A stretch of DNA of 64,000 bases from Limimaricola soesokkakensis (lineage in GTDB: Bacteria > Pseudomonadota > Alphaproteobacteria > Rhodobacterales > Rhodobacteraceae): assembly GCF_900172345.1 (NCBI RefSeq), contig NZ_FWFY01000007.1, positions 62,001 to 126,000 on the forward strand. The letters are read 5' to 3'. Under the pieces are notes generated by a model. It saw only the letters and a list, made by a program, of their open reading frames with translations, had not been told where the DNA came from and searched no databases. A program made the position numbers and the translations under genes. The stretch's first letter is position 1, and the number at the start of each line of letters is the position of its first letter. This document shows, one piece after another, positions 1 through 9,070 of the stretch.

Positions 1-323
1 ACCTCTACCAGGGCAACCGCGACACCTATTACCGGATCCATGGCACCAACGACCTCGCCTCGATCGGCAATTCGGGCTCGGCCGGCTGTATCCGCATGTT
101 CAATCACGACGTGATCTTCCTGTTCCCCAAGGTGCCGCTCGGCACCAAGGTGGTGATCCGCGACTACGAGGATTCGGTCGCGATCGAGGGGGCTGCCGTG
201 GCGAACCGGGGTAGCGAGCTGCCGCCGACCTACGTGCCGCCCGAGGAACTCTACACGGCCGCCGCCGAGAGCGGCCCGCCGCAGTTCGGCACCGCCCCGA
301 ACGTCGAGAGCTTCGGCTACTGA
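1..323 (+). CDS. L,D-transpeptidase, C-terminal part (truncated by window edge)
   Basis: The frame is open from base 3, so the gene begins outside the window. The visible ~106 residues carry the YkuD-family active-site signature: an HGTN box followed about 16 residues later by SAGCIRM, with Cys as nucleophile and the conserved Arg two residues after it. The family forms 3-3 peptidoglycan cross-links or anchors lipoprotein in the periplasm. The C-terminal ~40 residues are a proline-rich tail ending in ...ESFGY. The stop is one base upstream of the next gene's ATG, so the two are probably co-transcribed. A second, smaller member of the family lies at 53725-54276. Confidence 0.85.
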   Translation, partial: LYQGNRDTYYRIHGTNDLASIGNSGSAGCIRMFNHDVIFLFPKVPLGTKVVIRDYEDSVAIEGAAVANRGSELPPTYVPPEELYTAAAESGPPQFGTAPNVESFGY

Positions 324-324
324 G

Positions 325-657
325 ATGTGGTGGGGCCTCGTCCTGCCGGCGCTGGGCCTCGGCCTGGCCGGCTGGGCGGTGCCTTTGCTGCTGGCACGGG
401 TCTGGCCCGAGGGGGTGGGTCCTCTGATCTGGCTCGGGCTGACGGCGACGGTCTTGATGCTGGCCCTGTCGATGGCGCTGTTTCTTGGCCTCTACATGGC
501 GCAGGGCGTGCCGCTGGCCACGCTGGCGCGGCCCGGACCCGGTGCGCTGGCGCTGCACCTGCTTCGGCTCGGCATAGGGGCGGCGCTGATCTGGGGACCG
601 GTGCAGGTGCTGACGATCGCGAGCTTGCCACGGCGCTGGCGACGCGCGACATGGTAG
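325..657 (+). CDS. small hypothetical membrane protein
   Basis: This 110-residue protein is very hydrophobic, with about three membrane segments (residues ~5-24, ~32-57 and ~74-98) and a short basic C-terminus ending RRWRRATW. The ATG follows the transpeptidase stop by one base, which suggests translational coupling and possibly an envelope-related role. I do not recognise a named family and no catalytic motif is visible. Confidence 0.6.
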   Translation: MWWGLVLPALGLGLAGWAVPLLLARVWPEGVGPLIWLGLTATVLMLALSMALFLGLYMAQGVPLATLARPGPGALALHLLRLGIGAALIWGPVQVLTIASLPRRWRRATW

Positions 658-703
658 GTCACGGGGCGTGCGGCCGAATGCGCCGGGGCCCCACAGGAAA
701 GGG

Positions 704-1351
704 ATGAACGCGATGCGCTGGGTCGGCTGGATCTTCTGGGGGGTGGTGCTGGCGCTCGTCGCCGCGCTGCTGCACTACAATCTGCCGCGTCGCGAGATCG
801 TCCGCATCACCGGCGTCGAGATCAAGCTCGAGCGGATCGACCCGAACTCGGTGTTCTGGGCCGCCTCCGAGAACGCCGCCACCGCCACCGGACTCGTGGA
901 GCGCGACGTGCGCTTCATCGACACGGTACGCGCCGATGGCGGTGTCATGGTGTTTCGCAACGAGGACACGGGCGGCGGCTGGCCGCCCTATTTCAAGTTC
1001 GACAGCGCCAACTTGCAGGCCGAAGCGCGCAACCTCGTCTCCACCGCCAGCGATCCGCAATGGGTCGCGGTCCGTTATTACGGCTGGCGGCTGCCATTGC
1101 TCTCGGTCTACCCGAACGCGCTGTCGGTCCGGCCGGTCGAGGGGCCCGATACCCGGCTGATCCCCTGGTTCAACATCGTCTTCCTGACGGTGCTGCTCGC
1201 CGTGGTCTGGGCCGTCGGCGTGCGGCTGCGGCGCTGGTCGCGCCGCCATGTCTCGCCATGGCTCGACCGGGGCGACAGGCGTGTCGCGATCTGGACCGAT
1301 GCGATTCGCCGCCGCCGCGATGCCCGCGCCGGACGCCGCGACGACAGCTAG
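704..1351 (+). CDS. DUF1523 family membrane protein
   Basis: This protein resembles DUF1523, a family of unknown function common in Rhodobacteraceae. It has an N-terminal membrane segment, a periplasmic-looking domain of ~130 residues (starting NLPRREIVRITGVE), a second membrane segment near residues 155-175 and an arginine-rich cytoplasmic tail. I chose the ATG at 704 because AGGAAAGGG sits just before it. A GTG at 668 would add 12 unconvincing residues, and an ATG at 713 is also possible. The stop codon lies inside CTAG, shared with the stop of the convergent AraC gene. Confidence 0.75.
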   Translation: MNAMRWVGWIFWGVVLALVAALLHYNLPRREIVRITGVEIKLERIDPNSVFWAASENAATATGLVERDVRFIDTVRADGGVMVFRNEDTGGGWPPYFKFDSANLQAEARNLVSTASDPQWVAVRYYGWRLPLLSVYPNALSVRPVEGPDTRLIPWFNIVFLTVLLAVVWAVGVRLRRWSRRHVSPWLDRGDRRVAIWTDAIRRRRDARAGRRDDS

Positions 1352-2196
1352 CCGGGTTGCACCACGTCGCGCTGGCGGGCGCGGCGAAAGCGCTGCGGCG
1401 TTTCGCCATGCGCCTGGCGGAACAGCTTGTGGAAATGCGACAGGTTCGGCACGCCGCATTCGGCGGCAATCTCGGCGAGGCTGTCGGCGCTCCCTAGGAG
1501 CCGCCGCGCCGCGTAATCCATGCGCTGCGCGTTGATCCAGTCCGAGGGCGACATGTCGAGAAAGCGCCGCATGGAGCGGCTGACATGCGGATGCGCCTTG
1601 CCCGCGACGCGGGCAAAGCCCGAGGCCCCGTCCTGAAACACCTCCGGCGCGCGCGAGGCGGCGCAGGCGCGCGCCAACCAGTCGGGGGCGCCGCCGGGCA
1701 ACGGCGCGGCCTCCTCGGCCAGCCCGCACAGCAGAGGCAGCAGGAAGGCCTCGGCGCCGAGCCGGTTGCGCCGGCCCCGCTCGAGCCGCAGCGCGGCGCG
1801 GTTCAGCTCGGCCATCTGGCGGCTGTCGCGCGACAGCCGCAGCGGCGCCGTGGCGCCGGCCCAGAACAGCCGCCCGGCAAGGTCGGGATGCCGCTCTCCG
1901 AGATCTGCGATCAACTCGGGATGCAGCGTTACCGAGACCAGCAGCGCGTCAGCGCCGCGACCCTGCAGCCCGTGCGAATGACCCGGCGCCACGAAGATCA
2001 CGTCGCCCTCGACCAGATCCTCGCGCCCCTCGGGCAAATGGTGGCGCACCCGCCCGTTCTGCACCCAGGCCAGTTCGAAGAAGTCGTGCCCGTGCAGCAC
2101 CGGCCGTCCCGTGCCGAGCATGGCGCGGGTCAGCGCCGCGCAGGCGCCGGGCGGCAGGATGTCCTCATGCGACAGGATCAGCGGAGCGGGTTGCAT
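1348..2196 (-). CDS. AraC family transcriptional regulator with cupin domain
   Basis: The protein has 282 residues. Its N-terminal half is a cupin-type sensor domain, with HGHDFFELAWV and a downstream GDVIFVAPGHSH motif. The C-terminal ~100 residues form the double helix-turn-helix of AraC/XylS regulators, including LAEIAAECGVPNLSHFHKLFR and the following GETPQRFR. The overall design resembles sugar-responsive AraC proteins, but the ligand cannot be read from sequence. The gene is convergent with the DUF1523 gene and divergent from rpe. Its start is ~110 bp from the rpe start, so regulation of rpe is possible but unproven. Confidence 0.85.
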   Translation of the reverse strand: MQPAPLILSHEDILPPGACAALTRAMLGTGRPVLHGHDFFELAWVQNGRVRHHLPEGREDLVEGDVIFVAPGHSHGLQGRGADALLVSVTLHPELIADLGERHPDLAGRLFWAGATAPLRLSRDSRQMAELNRAALRLERGRRNRLGAEAFLLPLLCGLAEEAAPLPGGAPDWLARACAASRAPEVFQDGASGFARVAGKAHPHVSRSMRRFLDMSPSDWINAQRMDYAARRLLGSADSLAEIAAECGVPNLSHFHKLFRQAHGETPQRFRRARQRDVVQPG

Positions 2197-2309
2197 GACG
2201 CCACGTTAGCAGGAGTTTCTGCGGATGCGAAAGGCCGGTTGCGCACCGCGCGTGACGCGCGCGCGATTTCGCGCTAGGGCATGGCGCGACTGCACAGGGA
2301 GCCCCGCCG

Positions 2310-2996
2310 ATGACCGCCTTCGACCGCAATCTCAAGATCGCCCCCTCGATCCTCTCCGCCGATTTCGCGGCGTTCGGGGCCGAGGTGCGCGCCATCGAGG
2401 CGCAGGGCGCCGACTGGGTCCATGTCGACGTGATGGACGGGCATTTCGTGCCCAACATCACCTTCGGGCCGCAGCTGGTGCGGGCGATCCGGCCGCATGT
2501 GACGACGGTGATGGACGTGCATCTGATGATCGCGCCGGTCGATCCCTATATCGACGCCTTCGCCGATGCGGGTGCCGACATCCTCACCGCCCATGTCGAG
2601 GCGGGACCGCATATCCACCGCACGCTTCAGGCGATCCGTGGCGCCGGGATGAAGGCCGGCGTGGCGCTCAACCCGGGCACGCCGGCCGAGGCGGTGGCGC
2701 CGCTCCTCGACGACGTTGACCTGGTGTTGGCGATGACCGTCAACCCGGGATTCGGCGGGCAGAAATTCCTGCATCCGATGCTCGACAAGATCGCCGCCCT
2801 GCGCGCCATGATCGGCAACCGCGAGATCCATCTCGAGGTCGATGGCGGCGTCGACACCGCCACGGCGCCGCTGGTGGCGCAGGCAGGCGCCGACGCGCTG
2901 GTCGCGGGCTCGGCGGTGTTCCGGGGCGGCTCGGTCGAGACGGCTTCGGTCTATGGTGAAAACATCGCCGCGATTCGCGCCGCGGCGCAGGGCTGA
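2310..2996 (+). CDS. rpe: ribulose-phosphate 3-epimerase
   Basis: This enzyme interconverts D-ribulose 5-phosphate and D-xylulose 5-phosphate in the pentose phosphate pathway. The 228-residue TIM-barrel protein shows the family hallmarks: APSILSADF at the N-terminus, HVDVMDGHFVPN (metal-binding His/Asp), MDVHLM, MTVNPGFGGQ and the late EVDGGV followed by AGSAVF for phosphate binding. Length matches the family norm of 215-230. It appears monocistronic and is followed by a long inverted repeat at 3011-3072. Confidence 0.96.
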   Translation: MTAFDRNLKIAPSILSADFAAFGAEVRAIEAQGADWVHVDVMDGHFVPNITFGPQLVRAIRPHVTTVMDVHLMIAPVDPYIDAFADAGADILTAHVEAGPHIHRTLQAIRGAGMKAGVALNPGTPAEAVAPLLDDVDLVLAMTVNPGFGGQKFLHPMLDKIAALRAMIGNREIHLEVDGGVDTATAPLVAQAGADALVAGSAVFRGGSVETASVYGENIAAIRAAAQG

Positions 2997-3010
2997 GGCG
3001 GAGCGCCATG

Positions 3011-3072
3011 CGTATTTGACGAAAGATGAAGGGGACGGTCGCGCCATCCCCTCCGTCTTTCCTCCAAATACG
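3011..3072. terminator. long imperfect inverted repeat, likely bidirectional terminator
   Basis: Arms at 3011-3035 and 3047-3072 are inverted copies with a few mismatches. The outer ends read CGTATTTG and CAAATACG, and the inner ends read AGGGGA and TCCCCT around an 11-base loop. The repeat lies between the converging rpe and uronate dehydrogenase genes, the expected place for a two-way terminator. Confidence 0.6.
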
Positions 3073-3117
3073 CGGATATCCTCATTTCCTCTGGCACGGA
3101 GGCGGGGGCGTGTGGCC

Positions 3118-3951
3118 TCAGTCGCCCGCGCTCATCCGTCGGATTGCCTCGACCCCGCTTTCTCCCAGCGGCACCACCGCGAAGGGCCCGCCGAGGCAGC
3201 GCTGCGCCCGGTCGGACGGGTCCGGCGTCTTCGCGGGTGGCAGCAGCCGGTCGGCCCAGTCCTCGGCGTTGTCCTGCGGGTGGTAGCCGAGGAACGAGAC
3301 CTTGTGGTTCGATACCGGCGCGCGGCTGTTGGCCGAAACGCCCCAAGCCACGGTGAAGCCGGTAACCGGCGTCGTCACGGAGGCCTCGACCAGTCGCACC
3401 AGGTCGCCATGGCTCAGCCAGGTGTGCAGCGCCCGGGCGTTCTGCGGCTCGGGCGTGCAGGAAAAGATGCGCAGGCAGACCGCCTCGAGACCGCGCTTTT
3501 CCCAGAACATCCGGCCCATATCCTCGGCGAAGCATTTCGACAGGCCGTAGAAGCTGTCGGGCTTGTGCGGCACGTCGGTATCGTGGCCGGCCATCGTCTC
3601 CTGAAGCCCCACCGCATGCACCGAGGAGGCATAGACCACACGCCGCGCACCGGCGCGATGCGCCGCCTCCCAGACCGTGTAGGCGCCGATGTAGTTCGGG
3701 CCGAGCAACTCCTCGAAGGGCCGCTCGTCGGGGATCGCGCCGAAATGCACGACCATTTCGGCGTCCTGCATCAGCGTCTCGATTGCGGTGAGGTCGACGA
3801 GATCGGCCTGCACGAAGCGCTCGTTCGGCAGGAGCTCGGCCGGAGCCTCGGCGATGTCGGTCGAGAGCAGCTCGTCCGCGAGCTTCGAGAGCGGTTCGCG
3901 CAGCTTCGAGCCGAGAGCGCCGCAGGCGCCGGTGAGGACGATCTTCTTCAT
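3118..3951 (-). CDS. udh: uronate dehydrogenase-like NAD-dependent epimerase/dehydratase
   Basis: This 277-residue extended short-chain dehydrogenase has the TGACGALG nucleotide-binding loop, ASSVH with the catalytic Ser, and a YGLSK catalytic Tyr-Lys pair. From memory it matches bacterial uronate dehydrogenases closely in the C-terminal half (FSCTPEP, TWLSH.D, VAWGVSAN, FLGYHPQDNAE). Such enzymes oxidise galacturonate or glucuronate to the aldaro-lactone. The gene follows a FAD oxidoreductase on the same strand, 22 bp downstream of its stop. No other uronate pathway gene is adjacent, so the substrate remains an inference. Confidence 0.75.
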   Translation of the reverse strand: MKKIVLTGACGALGSKLREPLSKLADELLSTDIAEAPAELLPNERFVQADLVDLTAIETLMQDAEMVVHFGAIPDERPFEELLGPNYIGAYTVWEAAHRAGARRVVYASSVHAVGLQETMAGHDTDVPHKPDSFYGLSKCFAEDMGRMFWEKRGLEAVCLRIFSCTPEPQNARALHTWLSHGDLVRLVEASVTTPVTGFTVAWGVSANSRAPVSNHKVSFLGYHPQDNAEDWADRLLPPAKTPDPSDRAQRCLGGPFAVVPLGESGVEAIRRMSAGD

Positions 3952-3973
3952 GGGAGTCTCCTTGGTCGTCGGG

Positions 3974-5161
3974 TCAGATCACCGCCGCTTCGGTGAGCGC
4001 CCGGCCCTCGACGAGGCGCGCCACCGAGAGCGGTGCAAGGTCGAGGCTGCGCCAGCCTCCGTGGATGATGTGCTCGGCGATGCCACGCCCCACCGCCGGG
4101 GCCTGCTGCAGCCCGTGACCGGAAAAGCCGTTGGCGAAGAGCAGGTTCGCGACCGCCGGATGCGGACCCAGCAGCGCGTTCTGGTCGAGCGTGTTGTAGG
4201 CGTAGTGACCGACCCATGAATTGCGCAGCTTCACCCGCTCGAAGGCGGGGATGCGGGCAGCCAGCGCCGGCCAGACGCGGTCCTCCCAGATCGCATGGTC
4301 CATGGCGAAATCGTCGGCGTCGCAGGCGCCGTCCGTCTCGGGCGGGCAGCCCGCCATGTAGAGCGCGCCGTCCGAACGATAGTGGATGCCGCAGGGATCG
4401 ACGGTCAGCGGCAGCTTGCGCGGCAGTCTGTCCTCTGCCTCGAAGATGAAGGTATAGCGCTTGCGCGGCTCGACCGGGATGGCGATGCCGGCCATCGCCG
4501 CCACCCGTGCCGCGCGGGGCCCGGCGGCGTTCACGACATGGCCGCAGGCGACGGCGCTGCCGTCGGACAGCTCGACATGGGTGACGCGATCGCCCTCCAT
4601 CCGCAACCCGGTGGCCTCGGCGCGGATTTCCTCGACGCCCATGCGCCGCGCCCGGCGGCGGAACTCCGAGAACATGGTGCCGCCGTCGAAACAGCCTTCC
4701 TCGCCGGGATTGTGACTGCCGAGCAGGATGTCGTCCCATGCCATGAAGGGAAAGGCCGTGCGAAGCTGCGCCGGTGTCAGCAGCCGCGTGCCCGCGCCCA
4801 TCCGCGCCTGCAGCGCCTGCGCCGCACGCAACCTGTCGGCCGATACCTGGTCGGCGGCGAGATAGAGATAGCCGAAATCGTCTAGGTGAATCTCGGGCGC
4901 GTCCTCGCCCGCGTAATCCCGAAAGGCGCGAATGAACTCCAGCCCGAAGCGGCTGATCGCGACGTTCACCTCGGTACCGAACTGCATGCGGATGCAGGAA
5001 TTGGTGTGGCTGGTCGAGGCGAACTCGAAGGAGGGATCGCGCTCGACCACGAGGATGCGGCCGCCGAAACCCGGATCGCGCGCCAGCCACCATGCCACGG
5101 CGCTGCCGATCATCGCGCCGCCGATGATCACCACGTCATATGAGGAATGCGCCGCTGCCAT
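3974..5161 (-). CDS. FAD-dependent oxidoreductase (DAO family)
   Basis: The 395-residue protein begins with a Rossmann FAD-binding motif (VVIIGGAMIGSAVAWWLA) and ends with NGFSGHGLQQAPAVGR, typical of glycine oxidase and sarcosine or D-amino-acid dehydrogenase relatives (DAO fold). The region NAAGPRAARVAAMAG is also characteristic. The substrate is unknown; FOXRED1-like or amine-oxidising activity is plausible. It stands upstream of the uronate dehydrogenase-like gene and downstream of malG behind a terminator-like hairpin. Confidence 0.8.
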   Translation of the reverse strand: MAAAHSSYDVVIIGGAMIGSAVAWWLARDPGFGGRILVVERDPSFEFASTSHTNSCIRMQFGTEVNVAISRFGLEFIRAFRDYAGEDAPEIHLDDFGYLYLAADQVSADRLRAAQALQARMGAGTRLLTPAQLRTAFPFMAWDDILLGSHNPGEEGCFDGGTMFSEFRRRARRMGVEEIRAEATGLRMEGDRVTHVELSDGSAVACGHVVNAAGPRAARVAAMAGIAIPVEPRKRYTFIFEAEDRLPRKLPLTVDPCGIHYRSDGALYMAGCPPETDGACDADDFAMDHAIWEDRVWPALAARIPAFERVKLRNSWVGHYAYNTLDQNALLGPHPAVANLLFANGFSGHGLQQAPAVGRGIAEHIIHGGWRSLDLAPLSVARLVEGRALTEAAVI

Positions 5162-5190
5162 GGGGAGACGCTAGGCCGCTCGGAAGACAA

Positions 5191-5220
5191 AAGAAAGGGG
5201 CCGCTGCGGGCCCTTTTCTT
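5191..5220 (-). terminator. terminator downstream of malG
   Basis: The arms AAGAAAGGGGCC and GGGCCCTTTTCTT form a hairpin with A-rich and T-rich flanks, about 20 bases after the malG stop on the minus strand. The flanks allow it to work in either direction. It would separate malEFG from the FAD oxidoreductase gene. Confidence 0.6.
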
Positions 5221-5238
5221 CGAAGTTCGGCGAAGGTC

Positions 5239-6129
5239 TCAGCCCTTGACCGCCCCCTCTGAGAGCCCCGAGACGAGGTAGCGCTGGGCGATCAGGAACA
5301 CGATGGTGATCGGCAGGCCCGAGAGGATCGCGGCGGCGGCGAAATCGCCCCAGAGATACTTGAACTCGTTGAGGTAGAGCCGCGAGCCGACCGCCAGAGT
5401 CATCTGGTCCTCGGAGCGGATCAGCACGCTGGCGATGGGATAGTCATTGATCACGCCGATGAAGCTCAGCACGAAGACCACCGCCATGATCGGCACCGCC
5501 AGCGGCAGGAAGATGTAGCGGAAGGTCTGCCATGGGCTCGCGCCGTCGATCTCGGCCGCCTTGTCGAGCGCGGTGTCGACGCTGTCGAAATAGCCCTTGA
5601 TGGTCCAGATATGCAGGGTGATCTGGCTCAGATAGACGAGGATCAGCGCGAGGTGACTGTTGATCCCGAGCGCGGGCGTCACCTCGCCCAGCGCGTCGAA
5701 GATCGCGAAGATCGCCACCAGCGCCAGCGTCGTCGGGAACATCTGGATCAGGAACAGCCCGTCGAGCAGGCCCTGCTTGCCCCGAATGCGTATCCGGCTG
5801 AAGGCATAGGCCGAGATGGTCGAGAGCGCGAGCACGCCCGCGGAGGCGATCAACCCGATCTTGATCGAGTTCCACATCCACAAGAGCACAGGGTAGGGCG
5901 GCGCGACCACGGTGCCGTCGGCGCGGGTGTAGTCGAGCCCGAAGGCGAGGTACCAATGCTCCAGCGTCGGGTTCTCGGGCCAAAGCGATCCGGTGGCGAA
6001 GTTGCCCTCCCGGAAGCTGATCGAGACGATCATGAAGAACGGGAACAGGATCAGCGCCAGAAAGATCAGCATGAAGCCATGCGCGGCGATCTTCTTGAGC
6101 GCCAAGTCGCGCGGGCGTTCGACGATCAT
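5239..6129 (-). CDS. malG: maltose/maltodextrin ABC transporter permease MalG
   Basis: This 296-residue inner-membrane subunit has six predicted membrane segments. It carries the EAA loop that contacts the ATPase, visible as KAAEIDGASPWQTFRYIFLPLA. The N-terminus MIVERPRDLAL is in the right place, and the ATG overlaps the malF stop (ATGA). The frame is open well upstream inside malF, but the MalG start is clear from family length and the overlap. It pairs with MalF to form the translocation pore for alpha-glucosides. Confidence 0.92.
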   Translation of the reverse strand: MIVERPRDLALKKIAAHGFMLIFLALILFPFFMIVSISFREGNFATGSLWPENPTLEHWYLAFGLDYTRADGTVVAPPYPVLLWMWNSIKIGLIASAGVLALSTISAYAFSRIRIRGKQGLLDGLFLIQMFPTTLALVAIFAIFDALGEVTPALGINSHLALILVYLSQITLHIWTIKGYFDSVDTALDKAAEIDGASPWQTFRYIFLPLAVPIMAVVFVLSFIGVINDYPIASVLIRSEDQMTLAVGSRLYLNEFKYLWGDFAAAAILSGLPITIVFLIAQRYLVSGLSEGAVKG

Positions 6130-7670
6130 CGGCCGGACCTCTTGGCTGCGGCGCGGCGCATGGCCACGAAGTTGGCATAGGAAATGGCGGCCACGACGAG
6201 GAAGATCAGCAGCGTGATCGCCCCCGCGAGGCCGAATTGCTGGCCCGAATCCTGAAAGGCGAGGCGGTAGGTGAAGGAGGCGAGGATATCGGTCTCGCCA
6301 GCCGGAATCACCGTGCCGGGGATGTCGGGCCCGCCGCGCGTCAGCAGCAGGATCAGCACGAGGTTGTTGAAGTTGAAGGCGAAGGCCGCGATCAGCAGCG
6401 GCAGGAAGGGCGGGATGATCTGCGGCAGGGTGATGGTGAAGAACACCCGTAGGCTGGAAGCGCCTTCCAGCGCCGCGGCTTTCTTGTGGTCCTGCGGCAC
6501 GGCCTGGAGAAAGCCCATCGCCAGCAGCATCATGTAGGGATAGCCCAGCCAGATATTGACGAAGAGGATCATCGCCCGGGCGAGATTGCCGTCGGTGAAC
6601 CAGTCGGGGCGCAGCCCGAACAGCGCCTCGAGGATCAGGTTGATCTCGCCGAAGTTCTGGTTGAACAGCCCGCGAAACACGAGGATCGAGATGAAGCCCG
6701 GCACCGCGTAGGGCAGGATCAGCAGGATCCGGTACAGCGTCTTGAGGCGCAGATGCTCCCATTGGAGGATCACCGCCAGCAACAGCCCAACGGCGAAGAC
6801 GCCCGCCACCGACAGCGCGGCGAAGGCGAAGGTCCAGGCAAAGATCGACAGCATCGGGCCGCGTACGCCCTTGGATTCGAGGATGCGCTCGAAATTGTCG
6901 AAGCCCACTGCGACGCGCCAGCCCGGCGGCACTGCCTCGCCTTCTGGCGTCTCGAAGAAGCCGGTCTCGTGGTTGGCGGTGAGCTTGAGCCCGTCCGCAC
7001 TGCGGGTCAGCTCGTTCTCGCCGGTACGGACATAGTCGGGCGTGACGCTGGCGAATGTCCGCAGCCCCGCATTGCGCAAGGCGACCTCGTCCGGGGTGGT
7101 CAGCGTCAGGCTCTGCAGCCCTGCGCGCAGCTTGATCGCGTCGCGCGGGCTCAGCAATTTGAGCGGCGCTGTGCCCGGCGCCAGCGTGACCGCTTCCTCA
7201 TCGGCGGCCAGTGTCACCGGCTCCGACAGCAATTCGCTCTCGGGCAGCCAGATGCGGTAGCCATCGCCGTCGGGCGCCACTGCGAAGGGCTGTTCGGTGG
7301 CGGGGTCGACGGTGCCGCGCGAGGTCAGGACCTCGATCGTGCGCTCGTAGGAGAGCAGGTTGAACGAGGAGTAGTTCGTGAAGCCCAGCCAGATCGTGTA
7401 GGCGACCGGAAAGGCGATGAAGACCAGCACCGCCGCGACGCCCGGGAAGATGAAGCGCGCGCCGTAGAAGCGGTTGGCGCCGAAGATCACCACGAAACCG
7501 GTGGCGACCGCCAGCAGGATCGCCCCGAAAAGCGGCTGGGCGATCTGGTAGAGGAAGAAGGCGCCATAGAGCATGGCGAGGCCGATCACGGCCACCACGG
7601 CGAGGCGCGCCCAAGGCCTGCGCGCGCCTGGGCTCTCAAGCGGAGCGGGCCCCGCATCGGCGATGGTCAT
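6126..7670 (-). CDS. malF: maltose/maltodextrin ABC transporter permease MalF
   Basis: The 514-residue permease has the enlarged periplasmic loop (about residues 105-265) found in MalF proteins. The C-terminal half contains the EAA motif KKAAALEGASSLRVFFTITLP, followed by a hydrophobic core. The large loop favours a maltose-type transporter over shorter sugar permeases. It is translationally coupled to malG and separated from malE by ~110 bp that hold a GC hairpin. Confidence 0.93.
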   Translation of the reverse strand: MTIADAGPAPLESPGARRPWARLAVVAVIGLAMLYGAFFLYQIAQPLFGAILLAVATGFVVIFGANRFYGARFIFPGVAAVLVFIAFPVAYTIWLGFTNYSSFNLLSYERTIEVLTSRGTVDPATEQPFAVAPDGDGYRIWLPESELLSEPVTLAADEEAVTLAPGTAPLKLLSPRDAIKLRAGLQSLTLTTPDEVALRNAGLRTFASVTPDYVRTGENELTRSADGLKLTANHETGFFETPEGEAVPPGWRVAVGFDNFERILESKGVRGPMLSIFAWTFAFAALSVAGVFAVGLLLAVILQWEHLRLKTLYRILLILPYAVPGFISILVFRGLFNQNFGEINLILEALFGLRPDWFTDGNLARAMILFVNIWLGYPYMMLLAMGFLQAVPQDHKKAAALEGASSLRVFFTITLPQIIPPFLPLLIAAFAFNFNNLVLILLLTRGGPDIPGTVIPAGETDILASFTYRLAFQDSGQQFGLAGAITLLIFLVVAAISYANFVAMRRAAAKRSGR

Positions 7671-7752
7671 GTCGGTGGTCTCCCCGGTGCCGCGTCGCCC
7701 GTCCCGAGGCTCCCCCGGCGGCGGCGGGGGCGGGGCCGTTTCGGTCGCGTGG

Positions 7753-7774
7753 CCGGGGCGGCGGACCGCCCCGG
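7753..7774 (-). terminator. malE-malF intercistronic hairpin
   Basis: CCGGGGCGG and CCGCCCCGG form a perfect 9-bp stem around a CGGA loop, 9 bases beyond the malE stop. There is no T-tract. In sugar ABC operons such structures usually stabilise the binding-protein message or lower downstream expression; that role is an inference here. Confidence 0.55.
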
Positions 7775-7782
7775 CGCGTCGC

Positions 7783-8949
7783 TCACTCGCCCTTGATGCG
7801 CGCGGCGGCGTCGTCGAGCGCCGCCTGAGGCTCCTGCGCGCCGTTGGTGATGTTGGTCAGCGCCGGCTGCATCGCGGCCCAGAATGCGCCCATCTCGGGG
7901 TTCGAGGGCATCGGGATGCCGTCCTTGGCGACGTCGAGCATGGCGCTCACCTTCTCGTCGTCCTGCGCTTCGGCGGCCGACTGGTCGGCCAGCGCGCCCA
8001 GTGCCCCGGTGCCGTTCCAGGTAGCGAGACCCTCATCGGTGAGCAGGTAGCTCTCGATAAACTCCTGCGCGAGGTCGAGATTCGGCGAGGCGGCGTTGAG
8101 CGCCAGCGCCTGCACGCCGAGGAAGGGCGGGGCCAGCTCGCCATCCACCTTGGGCAGCGGCGCCACGCCGAAATCGATGCCCGAGCTCGCGAGGTTGGCC
8201 CAGGCCCAGGGCCCGTTGATAACCATGGCGACCTCGCCATTGTTCATCGCCCCTTCCATCACGCCGTAATCGACGCCCTTTGGCATAACGCCGTCCTCGA
8301 TCAGCGAGGCCAGCACCTCGGCGCCCTCGACCGCGCCCTCGGTGTTCACGCCCGAGGTCGCACCGTCATAGGAGCCGCCCACCTTCTGGAAGGCGAAGCC
8401 GCCATTGGCCGCGAGCATCGGGAAGGTGAAATAGGTGTTGTTGTAGTCCCAAAGGATCGGCGCCACGCCCTCGGGCAACTCCATGGCCGCGATCTCGGAG
8501 AAATCGGCCGGCGGCGTGTCGACGAATTCCTTGTTGTAGATCAGGTGCGCCGCCTCGACCGCGACCGGGTAGCCCCAGGTGGAGCCGTCGAAAGTCACCG
8601 CCTCCATGGCGGCGGGCAGGATGCCGTCGGTGAAATCGGCGCCGGGGGTCACGGGGGCGATGATGCCGCCCGTGGCCCATTCGCCGAGGCGGTCATGCGC
8701 GTGCATCACGATGTCCGGGCCGTCGCCGGTCGCGGCGGCCTGCTGGAACTTCTCGGGCAGCGGCTCGACCACGGCCACCTCGACCGGCACGCCGAACTCT
8801 TCCTCGAAGGTCTTGCCGATCTCGCGCAGCGCATCGGGGCCGCGGTTGTCGCCGGTCCAGATCAGCAGCTTGCCATCCTCGAAGGCCAGCGCCGGCGCGG
8901 CCGACAGCATCAACAGCGCCACGGCGCCGAGGGTCTTGGTCTTGGTCAT
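7783..8949 (-). CDS. malE: maltose/maltodextrin-binding protein MalE
   Basis: This is the periplasmic solute-binding protein of the adjacent transporter. The 388-residue product starts with a Sec signal (MTKTKTLGAVALLMLSAAPALA) and continues FEDGKLLIWTGDNRG, a MalE-like mature start. I chose the ATG at 8949 because GGGAGGA stands just before it and it opens directly into the signal peptide. Upstream in-frame codons lie within the regulatory region. Motifs such as MAMVINGPWAW-like VAMVINGPWAW near the middle are typical of the family. Confidence 0.92.
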   Translation of the reverse strand: MTKTKTLGAVALLMLSAAPALAFEDGKLLIWTGDNRGPDALREIGKTFEEEFGVPVEVAVVEPLPEKFQQAAATGDGPDIVMHAHDRLGEWATGGIIAPVTPGADFTDGILPAAMEAVTFDGSTWGYPVAVEAAHLIYNKEFVDTPPADFSEIAAMELPEGVAPILWDYNNTYFTFPMLAANGGFAFQKVGGSYDGATSGVNTEGAVEGAEVLASLIEDGVMPKGVDYGVMEGAMNNGEVAMVINGPWAWANLASSGIDFGVAPLPKVDGELAPPFLGVQALALNAASPNLDLAQEFIESYLLTDEGLATWNGTGALGALADQSAAEAQDDEKVSAMLDVAKDGIPMPSNPEMGAFWAAMQPALTNITNGAQEPQAALDDAAARIKGE

Positions 8950-9028
8950 GTCATCCTCCCAGATCGTCCCGCCGCCGGGTCCTCCCCACGGCGCGATTCG
9001 CGGCACGATAGCAAAGCGGCCAGTTTTC

Positions 9029-9042
9029 TCAAACCGCTTTGA
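9029..9042. promoter_or_regulatory. LacI-type operator, malE side
   Basis: TCAAACCGCTTTGA is a near-perfect dyad with TCAAA/TTTGA arms, 80 bp upstream of malE. It shares CGCTTTGA with the second site at 9106-9119. The pair probably binds the LacI-family protein encoded at 9143. Confidence 0.55.
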
Positions 9043-9070
9043 GGCTGACGGCGGGACACCGAGCTTTTCG

